A stretch of 53,892 nt of DNA. Source: an uncultured Clostridia bacterium (GTDB taxonomy: Bacteria; Bacillota; Clostridia; Christensenellales; CAG-314). The notes below the pieces were generated by a model. It searched no databases and was not told where the DNA came from. It worked only from the letters and a program-made list of their open reading frames with translations. This document shows, in pieces, positions 38,748 to 47,848 of this stretch. Location: the NCBI GenBank assembly GCA_947589685.1, contig CANQCN010000004.1, positions 1-53,892 of the forward strand. The letters run 5' to 3'. The number at the start of each line of letters is the position of its first letter. Within the stretch, counting starts at the first letter, position 1. A program made the translations under genes and the position numbers.

Positions 38748-40184
38748 TTATTGTTGTTTGCACTTGTTTTTGTTGAGCGCGTCGCCGACCGTCTCCGTGG
38801 CCGAGGTCGGGCTTGTTTCCGATTGCGGAAATTTCAATTTTTTGTAAAGTACGGCAAAGCAAATAAAGTGGACGAGCGCGGTCAAAAACCAGCTTATGGG
38901 ATAACTGATCGCCAACCAAGTAATATTGTGGAAGTATTCGATTTTGAAAATAAAAAATATCCACAGCAAACGAAAACCGCATCCCCCGCAAGTGGAAATG
39001 ACGGTGGGCAGGACCGAATAGCCGATCGCCCTCAGCGCAAAAGCAAAGCTGTCCATCAGACCGCACAGAAAATATGTGCCGACGGTGATGTAGATACGCT
39101 GCAACGCAAACGCTATACCCTCTTCGCTCGGCACGTAAAAGTTGAGTAGCTGAGGAGCGAATATCAAAACGATAGACCCCGTAACGATCCACGCCAACGC
39201 CACCAACATCAAACAGCGCAAAATAACTCTGCGTATATTCGCCTTGTTTTTTGCGCCGTAGTTTGCCGAACCGAATGTGGCTATGCCTTGCGCGCAGCTG
39301 TTCATCGCAGTGTACACAAAGCCTTCCAGGCTCGCGGCGGCGCCGTTTCCGTCCACCGACGCGGGACCGAGCGTCAGACTCAGATCGTTTACGCTTGTCT
39401 GTATCATCACGTTGGAAATGCTGAACAACGCGCTTTGCAAGCCCGCGGGCAAACCCAGGCGCGTTATTTCTTTTGCTTCTTGCAAGTAGAAGCGCATCTT
39501 TTTGAAGCGCAATTCAAAGAAGTTGTTTTTCTTGTATCGCATATATACAATTACGACTACGGCGGCAAGCACTTGCGAAGCGGCGGTAGCGGTCGCAACG
39601 CCCGCAACGTCCATATCGGCCACGATCACGAGCAGCAGGTTGAGCCCGACGTTGAAAATACCCGACGCCGTCAAAAAGTAAAACGGACGTTTGGTATCTC
39701 CCACGGCGCGCAGCAAAGCCGCGCAAAAGTTGTATATCATCGAAAACGGCACTCCGACAAAATATATCTGCAAATATTGAGTAGACAGATCTATTATTTC
39801 CTCGTTTGTGCCCATCCATTGCAAAAAATACTTTGAACAGATCGCGCCGAATATTCCGACGACAAGACCCATTATGGCGGAAAGAATGATCGAGGTGTAG
39901 ACTACGCGCTGTCCCTTTTCCGCATCGTTATTGCCGTAGCAACGCGCCATCAAAATATTCGCGCCTATCGACAAACCCAAAAACAAATTGACGATCAAGT
40001 TGATGAGAGCGTTGGTGGAGGATATTGCTCCCACCGAGTGTTCCGACCCGAAACGACGGCAAACTATCAAGTCGCTTGCGGTAAAAAGCAGCTGCAATAT
40101 GCCGGAGAGCATAAGCGGTGCCACAAATTTTATAAGGTTCTTGACCATGCCTTTATTGGCGGTCATATCGATATTTTTAGTCAT
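38748..40184 (-). CDS. MATE-family multidrug/metabolite efflux transporter
   Basis: 478 residues with about 12 membrane helices in two related halves. N-terminal motifs such as FVAPLMLSGILQLLFTASDLIV and LGLSIGANILMARCYG and the internal repeat IFNVGLNLLLVI/GLPAGLQSALFSISNVMIQ are typical of MatE domains. It would export cationic drugs or metabolites using Na+ or H+. GAGGAAAT precedes the ATG. A charged, Thr/Ser-rich C-terminal tail of about 30 residues is not part of the fold. Substrate unknown. Confidence 0.92.
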   Translation of the reverse strand: MTKNIDMTANKGMVKNLIKFVAPLMLSGILQLLFTASDLIVCRRFGSEHSVGAISSTNALINLIVNLFLGLSIGANILMARCYGNNDAEKGQRVVYTSIILSAIMGLVVGIFGAICSKYFLQWMGTNEEIIDLSTQYLQIYFVGVPFSMIYNFCAALLRAVGDTKRPFYFLTASGIFNVGLNLLLVIVADMDVAGVATATAASQVLAAVVVIVYMRYKKNNFFELRFKKMRFYLQEAKEITRLGLPAGLQSALFSISNVMIQTSVNDLSLTLGPASVDGNGAAASLEGFVYTAMNSCAQGIATFGSANYGAKNKANIRRVILRCLMLVALAWIVTGSIVLIFAPQLLNFYVPSEEGIAFALQRIYITVGTYFLCGLMDSFAFALRAIGYSVLPTVISTCGGCGFRLLWIFFIFKIEYFHNITWLAISYPISWFLTALVHFICFAVLYKKLKFPQSETSPTSATETVGDALNKNKCKQQ

Positions 40185-40204
40185 ATTTCCTCAAAACCCA
40201 ACAA

Positions 40205-40233
40205 ATTATATCACCGTGTATTTGTCAAGGCAA
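40205..40233 (-). promoter_or_regulatory. Promoter of the MATE gene
   Basis: Minus strand TTGCCT (40228-40233), 17-nt spacer, TATAAT (40205-40210). A TTGACA overlaps but sits only 12 nt from the -10. Confidence 0.6.
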
Positions 40234-40340
40234 CTAAAATGCACCCGTAAATAGTGCAAAATCAATATATTTTTATGTCACAAAAAGCTTTTTGGTATAT
40301 TTTGAGCATTATCCATAACGAAAATCGGCAAAACACATAC

Positions 40341-40360
40341 TACTATGAAAGACATAGTAT
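40341..40360 (+). repeat. Dispersed palindromic element, copy 4
   Basis: TACTAT (40341-40346), loop GAAAGAC, ATAGTAT (40354-40360). It lies in the divergent intergenic region about 50 nt upstream of the DUF362 gene's -35 box. Confidence 0.75.
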
Positions 40361-40408
40361 ACTTTTCTTTCAGACGAAATAATTACTTGAAATCACTCTT
40401 TTGGGGTG

Positions 40409-40437
40409 TTGACTAAACGTTATTTTTGTTGTAAAAT
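40409..40437 (+). promoter_or_regulatory. Promoter of the DUF362 gene
   Basis: TTGACT (40409-40414), 17-nt spacer, TAAAAT (40432-40437); GAGGTG before the ATG at 40465. Confidence 0.7.
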
Positions 40438-40464
40438 ATGAAAAAAATATTGTAGAGGTGCATT

Positions 40465-41349
40465 ATGAAATCGAAAGTGTATTTTACAAAGAACATTTCC
40501 TCGGACGGACTTCTTGAAATATACAAGGCTTTGGGCGTTCAGCTCAAAGGCAAAGTGGCAGTCAAAATATCCACGGGCGAACCCGGCGGGCACAACTTTT
40601 TGAACCCGAAGTTGATCCAACCGCTGGTAAACAGTATCAACGGAACGATAGTGGAATGTTGCACGGCATACGGCGGAAAACGCTGCGAGCCCAAGCTGCA
40701 TTGGCAAACGATAAAGGCGCACGGTTTTTACGATATTGCTCCTTGCGACATAATGGACGAAGAGGGAGAAATACAAATTCCCATCGGCGGCGGCAAGCAT
40801 ATGGACGGTTACAACATTGTCGGCAGCCATCTGGCTAATTATGACAGTATGCTTATGTTGTCCCATTTCAAAGGACACGCAATGGGCGGTTTCGGCGGCG
40901 CGCTCAAAAATATGTCGATAGGCGTTGCTTCCAGCCGCGGAAAGGCTTGGATACACACGGTCGGACGCACGAAAGAACCCGACAAGCTGTGGGGATTCGT
41001 TGACGATCAGGACGGTTTCCTTGAAAGCATGGCGGAGGCTTGCAAGTCGGTGATGGACTATATGGGAAGAGATAACATAGTGTATATCAACGTGGCAAAC
41101 CGTTTGTCGGTAGATTGCGACTGCGACAGCAATCCGCACGAACCCGAAATGGCAGATATAGGTATCTTTGCCTCGTTGGATCCCGTTGCGTTGGATCAAT
41201 GCTGTTACGATCAAGTGAAAAATTCGCCCGATCCGGGCAAAGCCGCGCTTATCGAACGTATGGATAGTCGTCACGGTATCCACACCGTTGAGTGGGCGCA
41301 CGAAATCGGTCTCGGCAATCGCGAATACGAGATCGTTTCCATCGATTGA
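40465..41349 (+). CDS. DUF362 domain-containing protein
   Basis: 294 residues. The DUF362 pattern is clear: GKVAVKISTGEPGGHNFLNPKLI, SHFKGHAMGGFGGALKNMSIGVASSRGK, and a late VALDQCCYD. The domain is often fused to or accompanied by 2x4Fe-4S ferredoxins, but no CxxCxxCxxxC is present here. The region VNVANRLSVDCDCDSNPHEPEMADIGI has Cys/Asp/His that could bind metal (inference). No biochemical role is established for this form. It stands alone with its own promoter. Confidence 0.88.
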   Translation: MKSKVYFTKNISSDGLLEIYKALGVQLKGKVAVKISTGEPGGHNFLNPKLIQPLVNSINGTIVECCTAYGGKRCEPKLHWQTIKAHGFYDIAPCDIMDEEGEIQIPIGGGKHMDGYNIVGSHLANYDSMLMLSHFKGHAMGGFGGALKNMSIGVASSRGKAWIHTVGRTKEPDKLWGFVDDQDGFLESMAEACKSVMDYMGRDNIVYINVANRLSVDCDCDSNPHEPEMADIGIFASLDPVALDQCCYDQVKNSPDPGKAALIERMDSRHGIHTVEWAHEIGLGNREYEIVSID

Positions 41350-41950
41350 CGTTATTTTCACTGCGTAAAGCAAAATTGCGTTCAATCTGATAGTTGACAA
41401 GACCCAAAACCGTCCTGCTTTTGCGGAACGTTTTTTGTAAAAGTGCGAATGGCGCTTTCAGGCGCGACACCCAAATAAAAAAAGTTCATAAAATCTTCGG
41501 CGTAATGGTGGTCGGAGATCAAATTGCACACAATGTGATTTATATGAACCGTCATTTTGCCATAGAATGGCGTTGTTGTATACGGTAATTTTACAAAATT
41601 GTAATTATTATTGAAAATTTTCGCTTCGCGCTTCCTTACCGTCGTAATTGCCATTTCCGTTTGGCGTTATTTTACGCGGCGATATCACCGAGCGACAAAC
41701 TATTTACGGAAAATAATCGAATTGACTTAAATGCAATAACGGCGGCGTTTTTTGCCGTGTTTTGCATTTTACAAAAAATTTTTATGATTTATTTTTTCAG
41801 CTTGTCTCACGCTTATTGTATATTTGTGCGATAAAATTTGCCCTTGCAAAAGATTGCCAATCAAGACAAATTTTGATATACTGAAAAAGCAAACAGCCGT
41901 ATGACAATCGGCGATATTTTTCCTGACGGATCAAAGCGGAGGTGCGTCGC
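41350..41950. other. Intergenic region DUF362-fhs
   Basis: About 600 nt. A minus-strand reading frame of 90 codons (41654-41382, shorter start at about 41558) exists but has no recognisable domain and no convincing Shine-Dalgarno sequence, so it is not called. The fhs promoter is at 41854-41882. Nothing else was recognised. Confidence 0.5.
41854..41882 (+). promoter_or_regulatory. Promoter of fhs
   Basis: TTGCCA (41854-41859), 17-nt spacer, TATACT (41877-41882); leader of about 60 nt with GGAGG at 41938. Confidence 0.65.
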
Positions 41951-43609
41951 ATGACAGATATAGAAATTGCCCGTAGTTTCAAAATAAAACCGATCGTACA
42001 AATAGCCCGCAAGCTGGGAATACCCAAAGAACAGTTGGAGTTGTACGGCAACTACAAAGCAAAGGTGGCGACCAAACCCGATACGCGCAAGGGTGCAAAG
42101 CTGGTGCTTGTCACCGCGATAAATCCCACTGCCGCGGGCGAGGGCAAAACCACCGTATCCATAGGTCTTGCCGACGGACTCAACCTTATCGGAGCAAAAA
42201 CGTGTCTTGCATTGCGCGAGCCGTCGCTCGGACCCGTTTTCGGCATAAAAGGCGGCGCGACGGGCGGCGGATATTCGCAAATCGTGCCGATGGAGGACAT
42301 AAATCTGCATTTTACGGGCGATTTTCACGCAATTTCCGCGGCGAACAATTTGCTTTGCGCAATGATAGACAACAGTATTTTCCAGGGCAACGCGCTCAAT
42401 ATCGATCCAGACAGGATCGTTTTCAATCGCACGCTCGACGTCAACGACAGGGCGTTGCGCGGAGTGACCGTCAATCACGGCGTAAAGGACGCAACCGAAC
42501 ATGAAGAAAAATTCAACATTACCGCCGCATGCGAGGTTATGGCAATATTGACGTTGGCGGACAGCCTTGACGACCTCAAACGCCGTTTGGGCAAAATACT
42601 CGTCGCTTACGCCTTTGACGGGTCGCCCGTATTTGCGTCCGATCTTCACGCCGAAAACGCCATGGCGATTTTGCTGAAAGACGCTTTGAAACCCAATCTC
42701 GTGCAAACTCTCGGCAAAACGCCCGCTTTTGTGCATTGCGGTCCGTTTGCCAACATAGCGCACGGGTGCAACAGCGTGCAGGCGACTAAGCTTGCCATGA
42801 CTTTTGCCGATTACACTGTGACGGAAGCGGGATTCGGCGCCGATCTCGGAGCCGAAAAATTTCTCGACGTCAAATGTCGCGTTTCGGGACTTCGTCCCAA
42901 CGCCGTCGTAGTGGTGGCTACCGTCCGCGCGTTGAAGCTTCACGGCGGAGCAGACAAAAACGAGCTTACGGCAAGTAACGTCAAAGCGCTCAAAAAGGGC
43001 TTGTGCAATCTTGTGAGGCACGTCGCCAACATCAAAGACGTATATCGTCTGCCCGTTGTAGTTGCGATAAACAAATTTGTCGGCGATACTGCGCAGGAGA
43101 TAAAAGTCGTAAAATGCGCCGTGGAGCAAATGGGCGTGGAGGCGGTAGTTTGCGACGTTTGGGGCAAAGGCGGCAAAGGCGCCAAGGCGCTTGCTCGCAA
43201 GGTGGTGGAGCTGTGCGATTCGGACAACGGCGCGTTTCGTTTTGCCTACGAGGATAACGACTCGGTGCAAGACAAAGTTTACGCCGTGGCTTCCAAAATT
43301 TACGGTGCAAAAGACGTCGCCTATTCTGCCAAAGCGTTGGACAGCATCGAAGCGCTGAAAAAGGTGTGCAACGTCGACAGTCTGCCCGTTGTTATTGCAA
43401 AAACGCAGTACAGTTTCAGCGACGATCCGAAATTGCTTGGGGCGCCGACGGATTTTGTGCTGAACGTACGCGATGTCGAATACCGCGGCGGCGCGGGCTT
43501 TTTGGTGGTGTTGGCGGGCAACATGTTGCTTATGCCGGGACTGTCCAAAACGCCGAATGCCGTCAATATGACTATCGACAGCGACGGGTCGATCGGCGGA
43601 CTGTATTGA
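41951..43609 (+). CDS. fhs: Formate--tetrahydrofolate ligase
   Basis: 552 residues from the ATG at 41951, placed 8 nt after GGAGG; a GTG at 41942 lies inside that Shine-Dalgarno sequence and is rejected. Makes 10-formyl-THF from formate, ATP and THF. P-loop NPTAAGEGKTTVSIGLADGL (family TPAGEGKTT), then LREPSLGPVFGIKGGATGGG, DINLHFTGDFHAI and EAGFGADLGAEKF. In Clostridia it feeds purine synthesis, fmt, and, where present, the methyl branch of the Wood-Ljungdahl pathway; the other pathway genes are not in the window. Confidence 0.98.
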   Translation: MTDIEIARSFKIKPIVQIARKLGIPKEQLELYGNYKAKVATKPDTRKGAKLVLVTAINPTAAGEGKTTVSIGLADGLNLIGAKTCLALREPSLGPVFGIKGGATGGGYSQIVPMEDINLHFTGDFHAISAANNLLCAMIDNSIFQGNALNIDPDRIVFNRTLDVNDRALRGVTVNHGVKDATEHEEKFNITAACEVMAILTLADSLDDLKRRLGKILVAYAFDGSPVFASDLHAENAMAILLKDALKPNLVQTLGKTPAFVHCGPFANIAHGCNSVQATKLAMTFADYTVTEAGFGADLGAEKFLDVKCRVSGLRPNAVVVVATVRALKLHGGADKNELTASNVKALKKGLCNLVRHVANIKDVYRLPVVVAINKFVGDTAQEIKVVKCAVEQMGVEAVVCDVWGKGGKGAKALARKVVELCDSDNGAFRFAYEDNDSVQDKVYAVASKIYGAKDVAYSAKALDSIEALKKVCNVDSLPVVIAKTQYSFSDDPKLLGAPTDFVLNVRDVEYRGGAGFLVVLAGNMLLMPGLSKTPNAVNMTIDSDGSIGGLY

Positions 43610-43685
43610 TACGGCGCCAAAACAGTAAACGTTAAAATTTGAAATTTTTTACAACTGCGAGGAAAAACAAATGAGGGAAACACTT

Positions 43686-44267
43686 ATGCCGAAGCTTTAT
43701 TTCAAATACGGTACGATGGCAAGCAGTAAATCTGCGCAAGCGCTAATGTGCAAGTTCAATTACGAGCAGAAAGGAATGAAGGTGCTGCTTGTAAAGCCGG
43801 AAGTGGACAACCGCGACGACGGCGAGGAACGAATGGTGCGTTCTCGTATCGGACTGACGGCAAAATGTTACACGATAGCTCCCGATCAAAGCTTCATCGA
43901 ATTGTTTGAAAAGGTAAACGCAGAGGGAGAAATAGATATAGTCATAGTGGACGAGGCGCAATTTTGCACGGCGGAGCAGATAGATCAACTTAAACAGCTT
44001 AGTCAACGCGCGTCGGTGTTGTGCTACGGATTGCTGTTGGATTTTACCTGTCATTTGTTTGAGGGCAGCAAACGTTTAGTGGAGCTTGCCGATTCGTTGC
44101 AAGAGATCAAGTCCGTTTGCCGTTGCGGTCGCAAATCCTCCGTCAACGCGCGCTTTGTAGACGGCAAGTGCGTAGATAGCGGACCGACGATAATGATAGG
44201 CGGCGACGAAAGCTACGAAAGCATGTGCTATTGGTGTTGGCAGGACGCCTTGCATAAAAACAAATAA
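43686..44267 (+). CDS. tdk: Thymidine kinase (type II)
   Basis: 193 residues from the ATG at 43686 (MPKLYFKYGT), with AGGG 8 nt upstream; an alternative ATG at 43671 adds five residues. Salvages thymidine with ATP. The nucleotide loop reads GTMASSKSAQ, where the family normally has SGKS, so the Gly before Lys is Ser. DEAQFCT provides Walker B and the catalytic Asp/Glu. The lasso region and four Cys (CRC...CYWC) would bind zinc. Terminator follows at 44281. Confidence 0.93.
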   Translation: MPKLYFKYGTMASSKSAQALMCKFNYEQKGMKVLLVKPEVDNRDDGEERMVRSRIGLTAKCYTIAPDQSFIELFEKVNAEGEIDIVIVDEAQFCTAEQIDQLKQLSQRASVLCYGLLLDFTCHLFEGSKRLVELADSLQEIKSVCRCGRKSSVNARFVDGKCVDSGPTIMIGGDESYESMCYWCWQDALHKNK

Positions 44268-44619
44268 CGCCAAGTAGTAAAAACGGAGATTTGCGTTTAA
44301 GCAGATCTCCGTTTCATTTGCTGTTTTTTATTGCCCTTTTTCGCAAACTTTTGTGGTAATTGCGTTTTTATTTTGTTTTTTTGCAAGTTTGACCTATTTT
44401 ACCTTGAAAAAACGGCGTTTTGCGCCCGCGAAAATCACATATTTCGATTATTTCCTTTGTAAAGACCTCGCCGCCGATATTGAAGCAAAAACACAAAACG
44501 GTATCGGTACTCTCGTTTTACGCTTTACTTTTTCCGTTCCGCACAAGATAAAGTTACTCAATTCTTGCCGTCCGTCGGCGCGATAGACATTTTCGGTTCA
44601 TTTGCGCCGAAAATCGCTT
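44268..44619. other. Intergenic region tdk-IlvD-like
   Basis: About 350 nt between convergent genes. After the tdk terminator no gene, repeat or promoter was recognised. A 77-codon frame starting with GTG at 44353 lacks a ribosome site and family features and is not called. Confidence 0.5.
44281..44318 (+). terminator. Terminator after tdk
   Basis: AAACGGAGAT (44281-44290) / ATCTCCGTTT (44305-44314), 14-nt loop, followed by a T-containing run. A-rich on the other side, so it could act on the minus strand too. Confidence 0.75.
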
Positions 44620-46269
44620 TTATTTTTTCGGTTTATAAGTACAACCCTCCACGGCGGTAGTGCATGTTCGCGCCCAATTTTTTAGGAAGAAATTGCCGTA
44701 GTTGCCAACGCTTACTTCGTGCTGACGGTAGCGTTGATTTAGATCCTTTGTCTTTATGTCAAAGCTGACCTTGCCTTTGGCGAGGCTTATTTCTATCTCG
44801 TCGCCGTCTTGCAGCACGCTGAAAATATTTTGTTCGCCCGTTTCGGGGGTGATGTGTCCGACTGCAAATCCGTTGTAAAAGTCGGCAATACGTCCGTCCG
44901 TTATTACGGCTACCTTTTGTTCCAAGGCGTATCCTTTCAGCAGCGCCAACGATACGTATATTTCTCTCATGCCCGGACCGCTCTTCGGACCTTCGCCCTG
45001 GATTACCAACACGTCGCCCGCTTTTATTTCGCGGTGTAAAAGGGCGTCGATAGCCATTTCTTCGTTTTGATACACTTTTGCGTGACCGACAAAGCTGTTG
45101 CCCTTGCCGCCGCAATGAATGAGTGCGCCGTTTTCCGCCACATTGCCGTAGATGGTGCGCAACCGCGTGTTTGCCGCCGCTTTGTTGCTTACGCTGCGTA
45201 CCATCTCTTGATCGCAAACAGTAACGTCGGCCAGCAAGTCGTTCAGCGTGACGCCTTCGCGCACGAACACCTTTCCGTTGACAAGCTCGCCGTCAAGCAA
45301 CTGTTTCAACATTGCATACACGCCTCCCGCGCGGTGAAAGCTATTCATAATGCATAAGTTTGCGTCGTTGTTGGCAAGCAGCAACGGCGTATTTTTGGAT
45401 ATATCGCCGATCGTCTTGAAATTGACGTTTTTCACTCCCAATTCGCGCGCGACGGCGATAAGATTGAGCATAGTGGTGGAACATCCGCCGCACGCAAGGT
45501 CAAAGGTTATCGCGTTGATCATTGCGTTTTGGGTAAACACACGCCGCGGTGTCCATTTGTTTTCGGAGAGCTGCACGGCAAGTTTGCCCGTTTCGTACGC
45601 GATTTTTTTACGTTCCACCGAGCCGGACGGAGCCGTTCCGTTGCCGCGCACAGCCAAACCTACCGCTTCGAGAATACAGTTGAAGCTGTTTGCACCGTAG
45701 CGTTCGCAGTCCGTTCCGAGCGCGAGAGGAAGATTTCTTTCCGCACGTTCTATTTCCTCGTAGGACGTGCGCCCCGTTTTGATACGGGCTATCTGCTCGT
45801 AGATATGTACGAAACCGTGTTCTTTTGCCCCGTCGAAAAAGGGCGTCATTGTGCCTTGGCAGACAAATGCGCAGGGAATATTCAGGCGGATCGCTCCGAT
45901 AAGCATACCGCAAACAGCGTTCGGTTCGCTTGCGACAAACACAAGCCCGTCAAAAAGCTCCGCCGAGCAAAGCAGCTCAACCGCGTTGGCGATAAGGTCG
46001 CGCGACGGCAGATCGTATTTTGTGGAGGGCGTTCCGTGCATGGCGGTGCAGTCTATGGAGGGCACATAGCTCAGCTTTGCGTTGGCTTGCGCGGCTATCA
46101 CCCCTTCTTTTACGCGCCGACAAAGCGTATCAAGTTCGCCTTGGGCGGCGGTGACTTCGTTTTGCGCGCAAATTATACCGATAAGCGGTTTCGAAATGTC
46201 TATCTCTTTGCTGCCGGCAAGTATTTTTTGCGGCAGTTTGTCCAATTGTTCTATGTATTCTCGCAGCAT
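44620..46269 (-). CDS. IlvD/Edd-family dehydratase-like protein with altered active site
   Basis: 549 residues, clearly of the dihydroxy-acid/sugar dehydratase fold: DLPSRDLIANAVELL, GEGPKSGPGMREIYVSL and ITDGR...GHITPETGEQN align with IlvD. Key residues differ. The CDK motif (Fe-S Cys plus Mg-binding Asp and carbamylated Lys) reads EPN at 115-117. The first cluster Cys (TPCNVHL) is Ala42. The catalytic Ser of DGRFSGG is Ala462 in DGRIADFY. A Cys at 120 and one at 188 lie near canonical sites. It is unlikely to be a normal IlvD. GAGGTAA precedes the ATG. No other branched-chain amino acid genes are nearby. Confidence 0.8.
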   Translation of the reverse strand: MLREYIEQLDKLPQKILAGSKEIDISKPLIGIICAQNEVTAAQGELDTLCRRVKEGVIAAQANAKLSYVPSIDCTAMHGTPSTKYDLPSRDLIANAVELLCSAELFDGLVFVASEPNAVCGMLIGAIRLNIPCAFVCQGTMTPFFDGAKEHGFVHIYEQIARIKTGRTSYEEIERAERNLPLALGTDCERYGANSFNCILEAVGLAVRGNGTAPSGSVERKKIAYETGKLAVQLSENKWTPRRVFTQNAMINAITFDLACGGCSTTMLNLIAVARELGVKNVNFKTIGDISKNTPLLLANNDANLCIMNSFHRAGGVYAMLKQLLDGELVNGKVFVREGVTLNDLLADVTVCDQEMVRSVSNKAAANTRLRTIYGNVAENGALIHCGGKGNSFVGHAKVYQNEEMAIDALLHREIKAGDVLVIQGEGPKSGPGMREIYVSLALLKGYALEQKVAVITDGRIADFYNGFAVGHITPETGEQNIFSVLQDGDEIEISLAKGKVSFDIKTKDLNQRYRQHEVSVGNYGNFFLKNWARTCTTAVEGCTYKPKK

Positions 46270-46387
46270 AATTTACCTCATTTTTAATTTTACCGCGTAA
46301 TAATTTTCTTGTCAACATACCGACAATTTTTTGTGCGGCTATTTATAAATAAATAAGAAATATTTAACCGCGTTCTTGCAAGCTTAG

Positions 46388-46403
46388 CGAGCGAATTCGC
46401 TCG
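46388..46403. promoter_or_regulatory. Perfect 16-bp palindrome upstream of sigG
   Basis: CGAGCGAATTCGCTCG is exactly self-complementary with no spacer, 105 nt before the sigG start. It could be a protein-binding site; no known consensus was matched. Confidence 0.4.
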
Positions 46404-46508
46404 GATAAAGGGATGTTTGTTGAGTTGCGATAGAATTTGCCTTTGATGTATGTTGAATAATAACCCGACCTTTGGCTCAAAATAACAAAAAATACGGCGG
46501 GGTGAAGA

Positions 46509-47279
46509 ATGAGCAAAAAAGTCATCATTTGCGGAGTGGATACTTCGGCGCTTCCCAAACTGTCTCAAAAGGAATCGAACGATCTGCTTGTGGCTATCGC
46601 AAACGGGGATATGAACGCGCGAACTTACTTTATAAACTGTAACTTGCGTTTGGTGTTGTCCATTGTCCAACGTTACAGCTACCGCGTAAACAATCCCGAC
46701 GATCTTTTTCAGATCGGTTGCGTAGGCTTGATAAAGGCTGTCGACAATTTCAAGGTGGACGTCGGCGTGTGCTTTTCCACTTACGCCGTGCCGATGATAG
46801 TGGGAGAGATACGCCGTTTTTTGCGCGAAGGCTCCATTCGCGTCAGCAGAGGCATAAGAGACGTTGCGTACAGAGCGTTGCAAACGCGTGAAAAAATAGA
46901 AAGCGAAAGCGTGGACGAAGCGTCTATTCAACAGATCGCCGACGAAATGGATCTTCCCGTCTACAAGGTGCTGTACTGTCTTGACGCCATATCCGAACCG
47001 ATTTCTTTGTCCGAAAGCGTGTATTCCGACGAGGAGGACAGCCTGACTTTGCAGGATCACATATCCGACTCAAAAAGCTCCGAGTATATCTGGGCGGAAC
47101 ACGTAACGTTGTACGACGCGCTCGATTCTCTCGAAGACAAAGAGCGCAATATATTGCTCAAACGTTATTTCGAGGGAAAAACTCAAATGGAAGTGTCCAA
47201 AGAGGTGGGGCTTAGTCAAGCGCAGGTGTCGCGGTTGGAAAAAAACGCTATGGATCGTCTCCGAAGCGAAATGTCGTAG
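46509..47279 (+). CDS. sigG: RNA polymerase sporulation sigma factor SigG
   Basis: 256 residues. The N-terminus KKVIICGVDTSALPKL is the SigG-specific signature. Sigma region 2 (NLRLVLSIVQRYSYRVNNPDDLFQIGCVGLIKAVDNF...FSTYAVPMIVGEIRRFLRE), region 3 and region 4 with the helix-turn-helix KTQMEVSKEVGLSQAQVSRLEK follow. Directs late forespore transcription. sigE and spoIIGA, which usually precede it, are not adjacent; the ylmC-type gene that follows is the usual neighbour. No sigma-F promoter was recognised by eye. Confidence 0.95.
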   Translation: MSKKVIICGVDTSALPKLSQKESNDLLVAIANGDMNARTYFINCNLRLVLSIVQRYSYRVNNPDDLFQIGCVGLIKAVDNFKVDVGVCFSTYAVPMIVGEIRRFLREGSIRVSRGIRDVAYRALQTREKIESESVDEASIQQIADEMDLPVYKVLYCLDAISEPISLSESVYSDEEDSLTLQDHISDSKSSEYIWAEHVTLYDALDSLEDKERNILLKRYFEGKTQMEVSKEVGLSQAQVSRLEKNAMDRLRSEMS

Positions 47280-47352
47280 AGGCTTGTACCTTTTTGATTT
47301 TTGCTGTCATTTGTCCGTCGTCCGTTCGCTATACTAATTAGCGGAGCGGAAT

Positions 47353-47664
47353 ATGGAATTAAGTTACAGCGAATTGCGCCAAAAAGAAGTGGTGAATATG
47401 CAAAACGGCGCTCGTATGGGCAAGATCATCGATATGATAATCGACAGCAACGGCAAAAACGTTCTCGGCATTGTTGTACCGGGAATAAAAAAATTGTTCA
47501 AACCGGGAGAGGATATATTCATTCCGTGGTGCAACATTTCCAAAATTGGCAACGACGTTATTCTCGTCTCTCTCGACGTTACGTCGTTGACGGGCGTCAC
47601 AAAAAGCGCCGAAATGAACCTCGGCGGCGCATGCCAAGAAAACAACGGCGATGACTTTCTGTAA
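47353..47664 (+). CDS. YlmC/YmxH family PRC-barrel protein
   Basis: 103 residues. The YlmC/YmxH pattern is ELSYSELRQKEVVNMQNGARMGKIIDMIID...GIVVPG...IPWCNISKIGNDVILV. Sporulation-associated by family name and by its position after sigG, as in Bacillus. Role unknown; PRC barrels act in RNA maturation or membrane contexts. The 3' end is part of the terminator stem at 47649. Confidence 0.9.
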   Translation: MELSYSELRQKEVVNMQNGARMGKIIDMIIDSNGKNVLGIVVPGIKKLFKPGEDIFIPWCNISKIGNDVILVSLDVTSLTGVTKSAEMNLGGACQENNGDDFL

Positions 47665-47681
47665 AAGTCATCGTTTTTTTT
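47649..47681 (+). terminator. Terminator overlapping the ylmC-type gene end
   Basis: CGATGACTTT (47649-47658) / AAAGTCATCG (47664-47673), 5-nt loop, eight T. The stop codon TAA (47662-47664) lies in the loop. Confidence 0.92.
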
Positions 47682-47702
47682 GTTCACTATATCAAATTTC
47701 GG

Positions 47703-47734
47703 CATTTTGTCGTATACTATTTCACGCATAGTGT
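47703..47734 (+). repeat. Dispersed palindromic element, copy 5
   Basis: CATTTTGTCGTATACTAT flank and arm, loop TTCACGC, right arm ATAGTGT (one G-T pair relative to the perfect arm). Its flank matches the copies at 4505 and 35324. Confidence 0.7.
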
Positions 47735-47848
47735 TTGATTTTGTATTCTGCCTCTTACGAGAATTTCTTTGGCTAACTTTGCGAAAATTCGAAATATTCG
47801 ATCAAAAAAAACGGCGTAGGGTTATAGACATATTTTACAATCAAATAT

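Noticed and set aside
41382..41654. 90-codon minus-strand gene between DUF362 and fhs
   Set aside because: No Shine-Dalgarno sequence, no domain recognised and no repeat structure; kept only as a remark in the intergenic entry.
44353..44586. 77-codon gene after tdk
   Set aside because: GTG start with no ribosome site or promoter, low-complexity hydrophobic start and no family resemblance.
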